From Hyphomicrobiales bacterium (GTDB lineage: Bacteria; Pseudomonadota; Alphaproteobacteria; Rhizobiales; Beijerinckiaceae), in contig CANGIS010000023.1 in assembly GCA_947454055.1 (NCBI GenBank), forward strand, positions 1 through 42,819: 42,819 nt of DNA, in the 5' to 3' direction. The notes beneath the pieces are model-generated. The model was not told where the DNA came from. It worked only from the letters and a program-made list of their open reading frames with translations, and ran no database searches. This document shows positions 24,527-33,097 of this stretch, piece after piece; position 1 is the stretch's first letter, and each line of letters starts with the position of its first letter. Made by a program: the position numbers and the translations under genes.

Positions 24527-25864
24527 GTGACAGAACGCGAATCAAGCCGAATCACTTCCCTCGCCGAGGCCGCGTCCCGGCTGGAAACGGTCGAATTGTT
24601 CGGGCGCGTTTCCGGCGTGAAGGGGCTTTTGATCGAAATTGCCGGCCCTATCGAAGCCATGCCGATCGGGGGGCGGCTGGATCTTGAAATGGATGATGGA
24701 TCGCGCGTGCCGGCGGAGGTCATCGGCATTGAAGGCGACCATGCGCTTGCTATGCCGTTTGGCGGGGTTGAAGGGTTACGTCGCGGGTGTCGGGCTTTTG
24801 TGAGGCCGCGCGCCTCTGGTGTCATGCCGGACGAGAGCTGGCTAGGCCGCGTTGTGAACGGGCTCGGTGAACCGGTCGACGGCAAAGGCCCGCTTCGACA
24901 AGGAGGCGTCTACATGCCGTTCCGCGCCGATCCGCCTGGGGCCCATTCCAGGCGTCGGGTTGGCGGCCCTTTACAACTGGGGGTGCGGGTTCTCGATACG
25001 TTTTTGACCTCGTGCCTCGGTCAGCGCATGGGTATTTTTGCCGGTTCGGGGGTTGGAAAATCGGTTTTATTGTCGATGCTGGCGCGCAACGCGGCATCTG
25101 ATGTGGCGGTGATCGGCCTGATCGGCGAGCGCGGCCGCGAGGTTCAAGAATTCATTCAGGACGATTTGGGCGAAGAGGGGTTGGCGCGCTCGGTTGTTGT
25201 CGTCGCCACTTCCGACGAGCCGGCTTTGATGCGGCGGCAAGCCGCATATCTGACGCTGACCATCGCCGAATATTTTCGCGATCGCGAGCGAGCGGTCTTG
25301 TGCATGATGGACAGTGTGACCCGTTTTGCCATGGCGCAACGCGAAATCGGGCTGGCCACCGGCGAGCCGCCGACGACGAAAGGCTATACCCCAACGGTGT
25401 TCAGCGAATTGCCCCGCCTTCTGGAACGCGCAGGCCCCGGCAAAGGCTCGGGCACGATTACCGGCTTTTTTACGGTTCTGGTCGATGGGGACGATCACAA
25501 TGAGCCGGTTGCCGATGCGGTCCGCGGCATTTTGGATGGCCATGTGGTGATGGAACGGGGGATTGCCGAGCGTGGGCGCTATCCGGCGATCAATGTGTTG
25601 AAATCGGTATCGCGGACAATGCCGGCCTCGTGTGATCCGGAATTTTGGCCCGTGGTGCAAAAAGCGCGGGCGGCGCTTTCAACCTATGGCGATATGGAAG
25701 AGCTGATCCGGTTGGGGGCCTATAAGGTCGGATCCAACGCGGAGGTTGACGAGGCGATTAAACTTTTTCCGCTGCTCGACGAATTTCTTCGCCAAAGTAA
25801 GAAAGAGTCAACTTCAATGCGCGATAGTTACCTCCGTCTCGCCGAGATCATGGCCAGTCCATGA
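24527..25864 (+). CDS. fliI: Flagellum-specific ATPase FliI
   Basis: ATPase of the flagellar type III export apparatus, 445 residues, at the cytoplasmic face of the basal body. The Walker A loop GSGVGKS is at residues 173-179, followed by [15 protein letters not shown], the Walker B-like [19 protein letters not shown] and [22 protein letters not shown], all FliI/F1-beta signatures. The start is taken as GTG 24527 (VTERESSR) with GGAGG at 24513-24517; the frame stays open to ATG 24431, but that stretch contains the GANTC cluster and is not family-like. fliJ follows in the same operon. Divergent from ctrA. Confidence 0.95.
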   Translation: MTERESSRITSLAEAASRLETVELFGRVSGVKGLLIEIAGPIEAMPIGGRLDLEMDDGSRVPAEVIGIEGDHALAMPFGGVEGLRRGCRAFVRPRASGVMPDESWLGRVVNGLGEPVDGKGPLRQGGVYMPFRADPPGAHSRRRVGGPLQLGVRVLDTFLTSCLGQRMGIFAGSGVGKSVLLSMLARNAASDVAVIGLIGERGREVQEFIQDDLGEEGLARSVVVVATSDEPALMRRQAAYLTLTIAEYFRDRERAVLCMMDSVTRFAMAQREIGLATGEPPTTKGYTPTVFSELPRLLERAGPGKGSGTITGFFTVLVDGDDHNEPVADAVRGILDGHVVMERGIAERGRYPAINVLKSVSRTMPASCDPEFWPVVQKARAALSTYGDMEELIRLGAYKVGSNAEVDEAIKLFPLLDEFLRQSKKESTSMRDSYLRLAEIMASP

Positions 25865-25928
25865 CGGGAATGACGGGGTGTGACCGGGTTAAAAGCCCTG
25901 GGTCAGGGAACGGAACGGGTAGAGAGTG

Positions 25929-26345
25929 ATGATGAAGTCACGTGACGCATTGATGCGCTTGAAGCGCTTTCAGGTTGACGAGAAGCGGCGCAAGCTGGCT
26001 CAGATTGAAACCATGATTGCTGAGTTCAGACGAATGGCGGGCGATCTGGATCGCGAGATCGAGAGCGAGGAAGCCCGCGCCGGCATCGTCGATCGGGCCC
26101 ATTTTGCCTATCCGACCTATGCCCGCGCAGCACTTCAACGCCGCGACAATTTGCTGCAATCGGCAGATGATCTCGGCAAACAGCTCGAAGACGCCCGTCT
26201 GGAACTCGAAGAAGCGTTTGAAGAGCTCAAAAAATTCGAAATTCTCGATGATCGCGAGCAGATCAAAGAGCGGGCAATTGAAGCCGTCCGCGAACAGGCC
26301 GAATATGATCGCATCGGTTCGGCCATGCGGTATGCCAGCGCCTGA
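25929..26345 (+). CDS. fliJ: Flagellar export chaperone-like protein FliJ
   Basis: 138-residue, almost wholly coiled-coil protein with heptad-like runs (RRKLAQIETMIAEFRRMAGDLDREIESEEA; QSADDLGKQLEDARLELEEAFEELKKFE). FliJ connects the FliI ATPase ring to the FlhA export gate. It lies 64 bp after fliI, as expected. Start ATG 25929 or 25932; a GTG immediately before is also in frame. Followed by a hairpin between convergent genes. Confidence 0.88.
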   Translation: MMKSRDALMRLKRFQVDEKRRKLAQIETMIAEFRRMAGDLDREIESEEARAGIVDRAHFAYPTYARAALQRRDNLLQSADDLGKQLEDARLELEEAFEELKKFEILDDREQIKERAIEAVREQAEYDRIGSAMRYASA

Positions 26346-26357
26346 CACGATGAACGG

Positions 26358-26377
26358 ATGGGCCGTCTTAGGCCCAT
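26358..26377. terminator. Hairpin between convergent fliJ and GNAT genes
   Basis: ATGGGCC (26358-26364) and GGCCCAT (26371-26377) form a 7-bp perfect stem with a 6-nt loop, in the 32-bp gap between the two stop codons. No strong T-run follows, so efficiency is uncertain. Confidence 0.55.
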
Positions 26378-27013
26378 TCATTTCCTCGCAAGAGGAACAA
26401 ACGGAACGTGGGGCGCCGCTTCCGGCCGCAATTGTCCGCTGATCCTCGGATCATCCATGATCTCGACGGCCAGCTGATAGGCCTTAAATCCGCATTTTTC
26501 ATAAAAGCGGGACGCTTGGCTCGAATCAAAATGGCAGGTGTGCAGCCAGACGCGATTTGCGGCCCGCGCTGTTGCCCGCGCAAAGGCATAGGTCATCATC
26601 GCACCTCCAAGGCCCGATCCCGTGGCCTGCTCGACCAATCCCACATAAACGATCTCGGCTTCACCCTTTTCGTGACAGTCCAATTCCAGAAGGCCGATCA
26701 TCGCTCCGTCTTTTTCGAGGGCGAAGGCTTCGGTATCGGGGTCCGCAAGGACGGCCGCCAGCTCGCTATCGGTGATTTCCAGCCGAGATACCCACAGCCA
26801 GCGCTCGCCAATGCTGCGAAAAAGCGTGCGATACTGCTCTAAATTGTCAGGTCCAAGCCGGAAACAGGACACGCCTTCGGGCCAAAGATGCGGTTTCGGA
26901 TCAAACGGCGCCAGACGCTCGTAATAGAGGGTGAGCGCTGCGAGCTTACCCGGGGCGAGCGGATAATAGCCGTTTGCGGTCGGCAGGGCCTGGGTATGGG
27001 AGTCCGTCGTCAT
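26378..27013 (-). CDS. GNAT family N-acetyltransferase
   Basis: 211-residue protein. The acetyl-CoA domain is at about residues 90-190: DTEAFALEKDGAMIGLLELD, then EIVYVGLVEQATGSGLGGAMMTYAFARA (V-x-Q-x-x-G-x-G/A type loop), VWLHTCHFDSSQASRFYEKCGFKAYQ. The first 60 residues are a family-specific extension ending in LWPEGVSCFRLG. ATG 27013 has AGAGGCAGA upstream; a longer frame would overlap the divergent membrane protein. Substrate unknown. It is not a flagellar gene and interrupts the flagellar region. Confidence 0.88.
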   Translation of the reverse strand: MTTDSHTQALPTANGYYPLAPGKLAALTLYYERLAPFDPKPHLWPEGVSCFRLGPDNLEQYRTLFRSIGERWLWVSRLEITDSELAAVLADPDTEAFALEKDGAMIGLLELDCHEKGEAEIVYVGLVEQATGSGLGGAMMTYAFARATARAANRVWLHTCHFDSSQASRFYEKCGFKAYQLAVEIMDDPRISGQLRPEAAPHVPFVPLARK

Positions 27014-27146
27014 CGTTCTGCCTCTATCTTTATCGGGAATGAGGTTTTCGCCTCTTGTGGCGATCCCGTCCCCCATGCGAGAAGAAAGTCGCCTTTGTGG
27101 TGAACCCGCCGCTCGTTTTTTCTGCTTCTCTTTGGCACAGGCCATT

Positions 27147-28178
27147 ATGAAACGCATTCTCGAATTTGTTTGGCCTCTGGTTGGACTGGTTGCGGTGGTT
27201 TGGTCGCTTGTGCGTCTGTATCACAAGCTGACCTATGAGGTGTCGCTCGAACCCGATGTGGCGGCGATGCTGGTCGATGGCGCGGTATGGACCAATCTAT
27301 CGGTGATTGCAGGGGTTATCGGGAGCAAAATCAGCGCCATTCCGGTTTTATCCTTCATCTTGGCCGGCATTTCGAGTTTGGTCGCCTATGCGGCGCTGGC
27401 TTGGTACGACCGCATCGCGCTCATCCATTTGGGCAAGGAAAAGGGTATTTCATGGGGCTATATCGCCGCTTGCTCGTTTGTGACCTATGCTTTGTCGCAT
27501 AATATCGGCGCCTCGGTGTTTTCCGGTGCAGCGGTGCGATACAGGGCCTATTCGGCCAAGGGGCTGACGGCCGCCGATATTACGGTTCTGATCGCGCTTT
27601 GCTCGTTCACCTTTTTGTTCGGCACCATGATCCTTCTCGGTCTGGTTCTGATCGGGGAGCCAACCATTTTGTCGCCGCTGGTCGATATTTTTCCGGTGTT
27701 TCTCGTTATTCTGCCGGCCGTTCGTATCGTCGGTTTGGCGATGATCGGCCTATGCGTGCTCTATACGATCGGGGCATGGCGTAATTTTCGCCCGATGGCG
27801 GTTGGCGGCTTCACTTTGGTCTATCCCCGTTTGCCTGTCGTGTTCCGGCAATATCTGGCCGCGCCGCTTGAACTGATGGGGGCGGCGGGTATCATCTATT
27901 TCGCGCTTCCGGCAGACGGAAATCCGGGGTTCTTTATTATATTGGGCGCGTTTTTATTGTCCTTTTCGGCCGGACTCCTGTCCCAGGTGCCGGGCGGTAT
28001 CGGGGTGATGGAAGCCGTTTTTCTGGCCATCCTGCCCGGTATGCCGGCGCCGGCGGTTTTTGCAGCGCTTCTGGTCTGGCGCCTTCTTTATCTGATCCTG
28101 CCCCTGATCTTGTCCTTGCCGGTTATTCTTGCCTTCGAGCGGCGGCGTTTAATGGATGCGATCCGCCACCATCCCTAG
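27147..28178 (+). CDS. YbhN/UPF0104-type integral membrane protein (LPG synthase TM-like)
   Basis: 343-residue inner-membrane protein with about eight to ten hydrophobic segments. Hallmarks of the family: YALSHNIGASVFSGAAVRYRAYSAKGL in the first third, the central SFTFLFGTMILLGL, and SFSAGLLSQVPGGIGVMEAVFLAILPG near the end. Relatives are flippase-like or lysylphosphatidylglycerol synthase membrane domains; a soluble transferase domain is absent. ATG 27147 chosen because the frame upstream encodes a polar, unrelated stretch that is antisense to the GNAT leader. Its stop codon overlaps that of flhA on the opposite strand. Confidence 0.85.
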   Translation: MKRILEFVWPLVGLVAVVWSLVRLYHKLTYEVSLEPDVAAMLVDGAVWTNLSVIAGVIGSKISAIPVLSFILAGISSLVAYAALAWYDRIALIHLGKEKGISWGYIAACSFVTYALSHNIGASVFSGAAVRYRAYSAKGLTAADITVLIALCSFTFLFGTMILLGLVLIGEPTILSPLVDIFPVFLVILPAVRIVGLAMIGLCVLYTIGAWRNFRPMAVGGFTLVYPRLPVVFRQYLAAPLELMGAAGIIYFALPADGNPGFFIILGAFLLSFSAGLLSQVPGGIGVMEAVFLAILPGMPAPAVFAALLVWRLLYLILPLILSLPVILAFERRRLMDAIRHHP

Positions 28179-30322
28179 ATGGATCCGATGGTTTTGAGCC
28201 GCGTCCTGAGATGGATTTCAGCTTGGGACAGCACGGGTGTTTCCCGCCGGAAGCGTTCGACAATTGCTCTGACGAAGGGACGCGCGAGGGCTGAGGTGAC
28301 TAGCGCCGGCATTTCGCCCTGCCTTGCGGCATCGTCGAAGCGTTCGCGGATGATGGTCGCAAATTCCGACAGTTTGGACGGCTGCATGGCGAGATGACGG
28401 TCTTCGCCATGGCCCACAATGGCTTCGGCGAAAAGCGTTTCCCAATGCGGCGATAGAGCGATGATGGGCAATTGCCCCTGTGCATTGGCATATTGCGCAC
28501 AAAGCTGACGGGAGAGCCGTTGCCGCACCATTTCGATGATGTCCCGCGTGCTTTTGGTCATGCCCGTTGCCTCGGCCACACCTTCCACAATGGTGCCGAG
28601 ATCGCGGATCGAAACGCGTTCCGCGAGCAAGCCCTGCAACACGCGCTGAATTGTGGTCATGGAAATCTGCGAGGGTACGATTTCTTTCACGAGATCGGTA
28701 TGCTCTTTGGGCAAATCGCGGATCAGCCGTTGCACTTCGGAGTAGCCCAGAAGCTCGCTGATATTGGCTTTGATGATTTCGGTCAGATGGGTGGTAACGA
28801 CGGTGGAGGCGTCGACGACCGTATAGCCGCGTAATTGTGCGTCCTCTTTGAGCGATCCTTCGATCCATGTCGCGGGCAAACCGAAAGTAGGCTCCAGCAT
28901 ATGGATGCCCGGCAGTTTGACCTGCGCACCGGTGGGATCCATCGCCATGAACTGGCCGGGATAGACCTGACCCGTTCCCGCTTCGATTTCCTTTAACCGG
29001 ATGGAATAGGAATTGCCCTGCAACATCACATTATCCAGAATACGAACCGAGGGCATGATGAAGCCCAACTCACCGGCAAGCGTGCGTCGCAATGCTTTGA
29101 TTTGCTCGGTCAGCCGGTCTTGACCCTGGCCGGAATTGATCAGGGGCATCAGCGCATAGCCGATTTCGATGCGCAGCTCGTCAAGCCGCCGTGCCTCGCT
29201 CAAGGCCTGTTCTTCGGTCTCCGGTTCGGTACCGTCAGCGGATAACAGGCCGGATGCGCCATCGTTGCCGGTCACATCAGTTCCGGCCTGGGGCTTGAGC
29301 TTTCTGGCGATCACGCCAAGGCCTACCGCAATGCCCATGAAGGGTAACAAAGGAATGCCGGGCAAAAAGGCCATCAGACCGATAACGCCGGCGGAGAGGC
29401 CCAAGGCTTTGGGCATCGTGGCCAATTGTTTGACCAGTGCCTTGTCGGCGGCGCCCGATACGCCCGCCTTTGATACCAGCATGCCGGCCGCGGTGGACAC
29501 GATGAGCGCCGGAATTTGCGACACCACGCCATCGCCAACGGTGAGAAGCGTGTAGGTTTTGGCCGCCGCCGAAAAGCTCAAGCCCTCTTGAGCGACCCCG
29601 ATAATGATGCCGCCGATCACGTTGATGAAGGTAATCAGAAGACCTGCAATGGCATCACCCCGAACAAATTTCGACGCGCCGTCCATCGCACCAAAAAAGG
29701 AGGATTCATCTTCGAGGTTTTTGCGTCGGGTTCGCGCCACTTTCTCGTCGATATGACCGGCGGCCAGTTCGGCATCAATCGCCATCTGTTTGCCCGGCAT
29801 CGCATCAAGGGTAAAGCGGGCCGCGACTTCCGCGATACGACCCGAGCCTTTCGTGATCACGATGAAGTTGACGATCAAAAGGATCGCAAACACGACAATG
29901 CCGATGACGAAATTGCCGCTCATCACGAAATTGCCGAACGCCTCGATGACGTGGCCCGCCGCGGACGGGCCTTTATGGCCATTGGAGAGAATGAGCCGCG
30001 TTGTCGCCACATTCAACGACAGGCGTAACATCGTCGCCATCAACAACACGGTGGGGAAAGCCGAAAATTCGAGGGGCGCTTCGATAAACAACGCCGTCAG
30101 CAAAATGAGAACCGAAAAGGTAATCGAGACCGCCAGCATCAGATCAAGCGCCATGGCGGGCAGGGGCACGATCAGCAGAACAATAATGCCCATGACGGCG
30201 GCTGCCAGCAGTAGGTCGGAGCGCTGTCCTAATCGACCGAGATCGCCCAATCGTTGTTTCACATTAAATCCGTTGACCGGCGCTATCGCGGATGCCGGTG
30301 TGGTGGCCTCAATGGTGCTCAT
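28175..30322 (-). CDS. flhA: Flagellar export gate protein FlhA
   Basis: 715-residue core membrane protein of the flagellar type III secretion system. The N-terminal half has about eight membrane helices with the family blocks VSITFSVLILLTALFIEAPLEFSAFPTVLL, LSLNVATTRLIL, the FHIPEP-region equivalents (TKGSGRIAEVAARFTLDAMPGKQMAID) and SFFGAMDGASKFVRGDAIAG. The C-terminal cytoplasmic domain (from about 360) forms the nonameric ring. The protein length is normal. It stands apart from flbD, separated by the CD-NTase-like gene on the other strand. A CtrA-like box lies 75 bp upstream. Confidence 0.97.
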   Translation of the reverse strand: MSTIEATTPASAIAPVNGFNVKQRLGDLGRLGQRSDLLLAAAVMGIIVLLIVPLPAMALDLMLAVSITFSVLILLTALFIEAPLEFSAFPTVLLMATMLRLSLNVATTRLILSNGHKGPSAAGHVIEAFGNFVMSGNFVIGIVVFAILLIVNFIVITKGSGRIAEVAARFTLDAMPGKQMAIDAELAAGHIDEKVARTRRKNLEDESSFFGAMDGASKFVRGDAIAGLLITFINVIGGIIIGVAQEGLSFSAAAKTYTLLTVGDGVVSQIPALIVSTAAGMLVSKAGVSGAADKALVKQLATMPKALGLSAGVIGLMAFLPGIPLLPFMGIAVGLGVIARKLKPQAGTDVTGNDGASGLLSADGTEPETEEQALSEARRLDELRIEIGYALMPLINSGQGQDRLTEQIKALRRTLAGELGFIMPSVRILDNVMLQGNSYSIRLKEIEAGTGQVYPGQFMAMDPTGAQVKLPGIHMLEPTFGLPATWIEGSLKEDAQLRGYTVVDASTVVTTHLTEIIKANISELLGYSEVQRLIRDLPKEHTDLVKEIVPSQISMTTIQRVLQGLLAERVSIRDLGTIVEGVAEATGMTKSTRDIIEMVRQRLSRQLCAQYANAQGQLPIIALSPHWETLFAEAIVGHGEDRHLAMQPSKLSEFATIIRERFDDAARQGEMPALVTSALARPFVRAIVERFRRETPVLSQAEIHLRTRLKTIGSI

Positions 30323-30396
30323 GGTGCGATCATTCCTGCAACGAGATCATCGGACCGCATCGGGTGCGATCGTCAGCCGCAGATTGGGCGATTATG

Positions 30397-30412
30397 GTTA
30401 GCAAAGTATGAA
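30397..30412 (-). promoter_or_regulatory. CtrA-like box upstream of flhA
   Basis: On the minus strand TTCA-N7-CTAAC is followed by CAT, close to the CtrA consensus TTAA-N7-TTAACCAT. The same pattern, with the same flanking bases (GCTAACCA, AATC), occurs 70 bp upstream of fliF. It is 75 bp upstream of flhA and could also affect the divergent CD-NTase-like gene 76 bp away. Confidence 0.6.
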
Positions 30413-30487
30413 TTTTTTAATTTTATCTAACGTAACGGAATCTATACCGTCTCGTGCTTAGATGCTTGTAGGGCGCTCAGCGAGGCA

Positions 30488-31381
30488 ATGATGCAAGCGG
30501 ACTTACTGGTCGATAGTTTTTGCAATCTGCGGGTGCGGCTTCAGGGCTCCGAAGCGGATGGCGAGCGGTATCGCGAAATTGTGGCGCCGGTGATCAAACA
30601 CCTCGACATGCGCTATTGGGCGGGAAATCAGGATTTCTCGCGCATATCGCTGCTCGGTTCATGGCAGCGCGGCACAGCGGTGTTGGGGCTGAGCGATTTT
30701 AACATTGCTTACGAAATGCCGAAAAAAGATCTGCCCGATTTTTCCCAAATGGGTTCCGGACGTGATCTTTTTCTGGAGGGCTTCCATCGCGAGGTTTTAA
30801 AGGCGTTTCCATCCGCCGAGCGTCACGATTCGCGCCATTCCGTAACCGTGCCGCTTTCGAAAGGTCGGGTGGTCGATGTCAGGCCCTTCTTTTGGATGAA
30901 GTCGGGGGATATGGGGTATCCGGACCTGACCCTTTTCAGCAATTGGCATCGGTTCGAGCCGATGGTCGCGTGTGATGCGCTGTTGAGGCTTGATCCGATG
31001 GAGCGTGAAAATGTTCTGATGATTTGTCGCGTCGCCCGAATTTGGCGAGCTGTTCATTCGGTGCCCCTTTCGGGCGTGCTGATTGATGCGCTCGCGCTTC
31101 AATTTATTGCCAAAGCGGCTCATCGCCGAAAGCCGTCGAAATATCAGGACTGCCTCATGCGGGACTTTTTCGGCTTTATCGCGGATCAGGATCCCGAAGC
31201 GGACTGGTGGACGATTCCGGGCGCCGAGGAACCCGTGTTGCGCAGCGGCCGTTTTGAAGAATTGGCCGCATCCGCTCACCGTGTTGCCCAATATGCCATC
31301 GAGCAAGCCGCCAGCCGTCAGGAAAAATCGGCCCGCGCGGCATGGCGCTATCTGTTGGGTGAATATTATCCGCCGGTTTAG
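30488..31381 (+). CDS. CD-NTase/OAS-like nucleotidyltransferase-fold protein with Asn in place of a catalytic Asp
   Basis: 297 residues. The polymerase-beta nucleotidyltransferase core is readable: GSWQRGT (residues 57-63), then six residues, then S69-D70-F-N72, and the third acidic residue in GRVVDVRPFF (Asp130). Canonical CD-NTases have GSxxRGT...SDxD and hDhhP; here the second Asp is Asn72. The helical half has a run like the family's LLKxWxxxxxhPLSS block (RVARIWRAVHSVPLSG, about 188-203), and the C-terminus WRYLLGEYYP matches the family's WRxxFGxxFP ending. Start 30488 or 30491 with GAGG just before. No effector, Cap2 or Cap3 gene is near, so it is not an evident CBASS operon. It sits between flbD and flhA, on the opposite strand. 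Confidence 0.75.
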   Translation: MMQADLLVDSFCNLRVRLQGSEADGERYREIVAPVIKHLDMRYWAGNQDFSRISLLGSWQRGTAVLGLSDFNIAYEMPKKDLPDFSQMGSGRDLFLEGFHREVLKAFPSAERHDSRHSVTVPLSKGRVVDVRPFFWMKSGDMGYPDLTLFSNWHRFEPMVACDALLRLDPMERENVLMICRVARIWRAVHSVPLSGVLIDALALQFIAKAAHRRKPSKYQDCLMRDFFGFIADQDPEADWWTIPGAEEPVLRSGRFEELAASAHRVAQYAIEQAASRQEKSARAAWRYLLGEYYPPV

Positions 31382-31392
31382 AAGGGTTGACC

Positions 31393-32736
31393 TCACCGGC
31401 CCGTGTCCGGAAGGGCCATGCCGCCTGCAACATATTCATTGAGTTTGTTGCGCAGCGTCCGGATGGAGATGCCCAGAATTTTGGCGGCATGGGTCCGGTT
31501 GCCGAGGCAGTGATCGAGCGTTTCCAGGATCAGGTGCTGCTCGACTTCACCAACCGTTTTGCCGACCAGCGAGCGCGTTAGGCCTTCCGCGGTTTGCAGC
31601 GCGCGGGCGGCAGGATCAGAGCGTCTGGCCTCCGTGGTCGAAGGCGTGTCCAACAAAATGGCATCGGTACCAATCTCGTCGCCCGACGCCAGCAACACGG
31701 CACGATGAATGGCATTTTCGAGTTCGCGGACATTGCCCCGCCACGCGGCACCCAGCAGCAAACGCTTGGCATCGTTCGAGAGTTTCAAGCAGGGCAGGCC
31801 ATTCAGTTCCGAATATTTTTCAACAAAATGTCCGGCCAGAGCCAGAATATCCTGCGGACGCTCACGCAAAGCGGGCAGTTTCAGGCTCACCACGTTCAAG
31901 CGGTAAAATAAATCCTCGCGAAACGTCCCTTTGGCCACTTCATCCGCCAGATGACGGTTTGACGTCGCCAAAATACGGATATTGACGGGCACCGGCTTTG
32001 AACCGCCGACGCGGTCGATGACGCGTTCCTGCAAAGCGCGCAACAGTTTGGCCTGGAGGCGAACCTCCATCTCGGATATTTCGTCGAGCAGCAATGTCCC
32101 GCCATCGGCCTCCTCGAATTTTCCGATGCGCCGGCCGGCAGCGCCGGTGAAGGCGCCCTTTTCATGGCCGAACAATTCGGATTCAAGCAACTGGTCCGGA
32201 ATGGCGGCACAGTTGACCGAGATGAACGGCTTGGACGCTCGGCGCGAACGTTCGTGAATATGGCGGGCAATGACTTCCTTGCCGGTGCCACTTTCGCCGG
32301 TGATCAGGATCGACGCCTCCGAACGGGCGAAGGTCTCGGCCATTTTGATTGTCTTTTCCATCACGGGGTCACGGAAAACGATCGACTGCCGTTCATTGGC
32401 CACCGCTTCCAGAATGGCCGCGATCAATTCCGGATCAGGCGGCAGGGGAATGAATTCTTTCGCACCCGCGCGGATCGCATCGGCGGCGGATTGGGGCGAG
32501 ACATCGATGCCGCAGGCAACAATCGGGGTTCTTATCCGGTCGAGTTCAAAGGCTGATGACAACTCCCGGATCGACAGCGCCATATCCATTAAAACGAGAT
32601 CCGCGCCACGCAACCGCATCACGGCAATGGCTTGCGCGACGGTTTCCGCATTCGTGACGGTCGCGCCGCGGTCCATCGCAATGCGGGCCGCAATCGATAA
32701 TTGCCCTTGGATCAGGCCGACAATGAGCAGGCGCAT
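31393..32736 (-). CDS. flbD: Sigma-54-dependent flagellar transcription activator FlbD
   Basis: 447-residue enhancer-binding protein. Residues 1-115 are a receiver-like domain without the paired N-terminal acidic residues (LLIVGLIQGQL instead of a DD), so aspartate phosphorylation is unlikely although Asp51 is present. The AAA+ domain has Walker A GESGTGKE (147-154), the sigma-54 contact loop GAFTGA (194-199) and Walker B GGTLLLDEI (around 218). A Fis-type helix-turn-helix ends the protein (NRTHAAKILGISIRTLRNKL). It is the last gene of the fliF operon, as in Caulobacter, and should act on sigma-54 promoters such as that of fliK. Confidence 0.94.
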   Translation of the reverse strand: MRLLIVGLIQGQLSIAARIAMDRGATVTNAETVAQAIAVMRLRGADLVLMDMALSIRELSSAFELDRIRTPIVACGIDVSPQSAADAIRAGAKEFIPLPPDPELIAAILEAVANERQSIVFRDPVMEKTIKMAETFARSEASILITGESGTGKEVIARHIHERSRRASKPFISVNCAAIPDQLLESELFGHEKGAFTGAAGRRIGKFEEADGGTLLLDEISEMEVRLQAKLLRALQERVIDRVGGSKPVPVNIRILATSNRHLADEVAKGTFREDLFYRLNVVSLKLPALRERPQDILALAGHFVEKYSELNGLPCLKLSNDAKRLLLGAAWRGNVRELENAIHRAVLLASGDEIGTDAILLDTPSTTEARRSDPAARALQTAEGLTRSLVGKTVGEVEQHLILETLDHCLGNRTHAAKILGISIRTLRNKLNEYVAGGMALPDTGR

Positions 32737-32749
32737 GGCTTCGTTTCTC

Positions 32750-33097
32750 TCATGCTTCAGGGGTTGAAATTTCGGAAATGGTAATGCCGAGCTGATCCTC
32801 GATCAGCACAACTTCCCCCCGGGCGACCAGCTGGCGATTGATGTAAATATCGATCGGTTCACCGATGGCGCGGTCAAGCTCGATGATGGAGCCCGTATTC
32901 AGGCGCAGCACATCGGAGATGGGCAGCTGGGTGCGGCCAAGAATCGCGGTCAAGGTGATCGGGACATCGAGCACGGGATCAAGGTCGGCCTCACCCACCT
33001 GTAAGGCTTGGCTTGCTTGATGGCTTTCGGTGCGCGGCGTCGGGTTTGGGTCGGCGCTGTCAAGATCGGGGAGAGAAAAATTATCGGTCTCGCTCAT
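32750..33097 (-). CDS. fliN: Flagellar motor switch protein FliN
   Basis: 115-residue C-ring component. The SpoA domain occupies about residues 38-112: LDVPITLTAILGRTQLPISDVLRLNTGSIIELD, then EPIDIYINRQLVARGEVVLIEDQLGITISEI. The first 35 residues are acidic and unstructured. The start overlaps the fliH stop by 4 bp (ATGA), indicating coupling; flbD begins 13 bp after its stop. Confidence 0.96.
   Translation of the reverse strand: MSETDNFSLPDLDSADPNPTPRTESHQASQALQVGEADLDPVLDVPITLTAILGRTQLPISDVLRLNTGSIIELDRAIGEPIDIYINRQLVARGEVVLIEDQLGITISEISTPEA

Noticed and set aside
30488-31381. A CBASS anti-phage operon
   Set aside because: Only the CD-NTase-like gene is present. Its neighbours are flagellar genes, and no effector, ubiquitin-like ligase (Cap2) or peptidase (Cap3) lies beside it; the catalytic motif is also altered.
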